DNA from: an uncultured bacterium
GTDB lineage: Bacteria; Auribacterota; Tritonobacteria; UBA1439
Direction of reading: 5' to 3'
NCBI GenBank assembly: GCA_937858775.1
Contig: CALLYX010000235.1
Location: forward strand, 1-16,398
Length of the DNA stretch: 16,398 nucleotides
Below are positions 15,779 to 16,398 of this stretch, piece after piece. The position numbers and the translations under genes were made by a program. How positions within the stretch are numbered: position 1 is the stretch's first letter; every line of letters begins with the position of its first letter. Below the pieces are notes generated by a model, which was not told where the DNA came from, ran no database searches, and was given only the letters and a program-made list of their open reading frames with translations.

Positions 15779-16398
15779 ATGGAGAGGGCGGTCCGGCGCG
15801 TCGGTTCGGCGGGTTGCGTCATGCTCGCGGCGTTCCTCGCGTGCGGCGGGGAGGGAGGGGGAGGGATGAAAGGCGCGGTCAGGCTTCCGGCCGTGGCTGG
15901 GCAGTTCTATCCGGGGGGGGCGGAGGCGCTGGGGAAGGAGGTCCGGGGCCTTCTCGCCGCCGCCCCGGCGCGGAAGACGGATGGGCGGATCGTCGGGCTG
16001 GTTTCGCCCCACGCCGGCTACACCTACTCCGGGGCGACCGCAGCGTGCGGCTACGCCCTGCTCAGGGGGCGCGGGTTCACGAGGGCGGTGGTGCTCGCAC
16101 CCTCGCACCGCGCCTGGTTCAGGGGGGCCGCGCTCACCGACGCCGCCTGGTACCGTACGCCGCTCGGCGACGTGCCGGTGGACCGGGCCGCGTGCGACGC
16201 GCTCGCCAAGGGCCGGGGGTACGCCGTCCTTCCCCGGGCGCACGAGGGAGAGCATTCGCTCGAGGTGCAGATCCCGTTCCTGCAGGAGGCGCTCGGCGGG
16301 TTCACGCTTGTACCGATCGTCGTCGGGGAAGCGACGGGGGAAGACCGCGCGGCGCTTGCGGCCCCGCTGCGGGGGCTCCTCGACTCGAAGACGGTCAT
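15779..16398 (+). CDS. MEMO1/AmmeMemoRadiSam protein B, 3' end missing
   Basis: The frame is open from ATG 15779 to the window end (206 residues). Family motifs are LPAVAGQFYP (36-45), SPHAGYTYSG (76-85, H78), LAPSH (106-110, H110) and EHSLEVQIPFLQ (158-169, H159). The three histidines correspond to the metal-site residues of the LigB-like MEMO fold. The first 29 residues look like a lipoprotein leader: basic MERAVRR, hydrophobic VMLAAFLA, then C22 and a Gly/Glu-rich linker. A second start, ATG 15866 (MKGAVRLPAVAG), has its own GGGAGGG-type Shine-Dalgarno and gives the usual cytoplasmic length. ATG 15779 has GAGGGGGG upstream and an 8-nt gap after the GNAT stop. The role of bacterial MEMO proteins is unclear; they often sit beside AMMECR1 and a radical-SAM gene, which could lie beyond the window edge. 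Confidence 0.88.
   Translation, partial: MERAVRRVGSAGCVMLAAFLACGGEGGGGMKGAVRLPAVAGQFYPGGAEALGKEVRGLLAAAPARKTDGRIVGLVSPHAGYTYSGATAACGYALLRGRGFTRAVVLAPSHRAWFRGAALTDAAWYRTPLGDVPVDRAACDALAKGRGYAVLPRAHEGEHSLEVQIPFLQEALGGFTLVPIVVGEATGEDRAALAAPLRGLLDSKTV

Overview
This is a 16.4-kb window of very GC-rich bacterial DNA. Codons are strongly biased to G or C at the third position. Genes are tightly packed and there is no sign of a phage, plasmid, IS element, CRISPR array or RNA gene. The content points to a diderm bacterium: short-form phosphatidylserine decarboxylase plus phosphatidylserine synthase, a LysM/YkuD L,D-transpeptidase, AccA, nucleotide-sugar epimerases and several very large polytopic membrane proteins. 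The mix of B12/SPASM radical-SAM enzymes with YfhO-like and membrane spermidine-synthase-like proteins would fit an uncultured lineage of the Omnitrophota/Aureabacteria kind or a deltaproteobacterial relative. That placement is an inference and cannot be settled from this window.

Left part (1-6747): the 3' two thirds of a YfhO-family membrane protein runs rightward. It converges on two leftward genes. One is an 813-aa membrane protein carrying a spermidine-synthase-like SAM-binding domain. The other is a 658-aa polytopic membrane protein with a large soluble insert, possibly a GT-C-type glycosyltransferase. A good sigma70-like promoter (TTGACA / TATGAT) lies in front of the 813-aa gene.

Middle (7001-10563): after a 253-bp divergent intergenic region come three rightward genes: a B12-binding radical-SAM enzyme, a radical-SAM/SPASM enzyme and an extended-SDR sugar epimerase/reductase. 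The SPASM gene is interrupted by a one-base frameshift at a G8 run, immediately after its [4Fe-4S]-binding CX3CX2C motif. The three genes look like a small biosynthetic or modification cassette.

Right part (10594-16398): a recognisable promoter precedes psd-pssA, the phosphatidylethanolamine pathway, whose genes overlap by 4 bp. An L,D-transpeptidase gene with an N-terminal membrane anchor follows. Next is a run of accA, an NAD-dependent nucleotide-sugar epimerase (ATGA overlap with accA), a GNAT acetyltransferase of the ArgA-like family, and the 5' part of a MEMO1/AmmeMemoRadiSam protein B gene cut by the window edge. This last gene has an unusual lipoprotein-like leader and a second internal start.

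Most of the right part supports envelope biogenesis: phospholipid head groups, fatty-acid precursor supply, peptidoglycan cross-links and sugar nucleotides. The least explained parts are the radical-SAM pair with its epimerase, the two leftward membrane proteins and the exported-looking MEMO protein.
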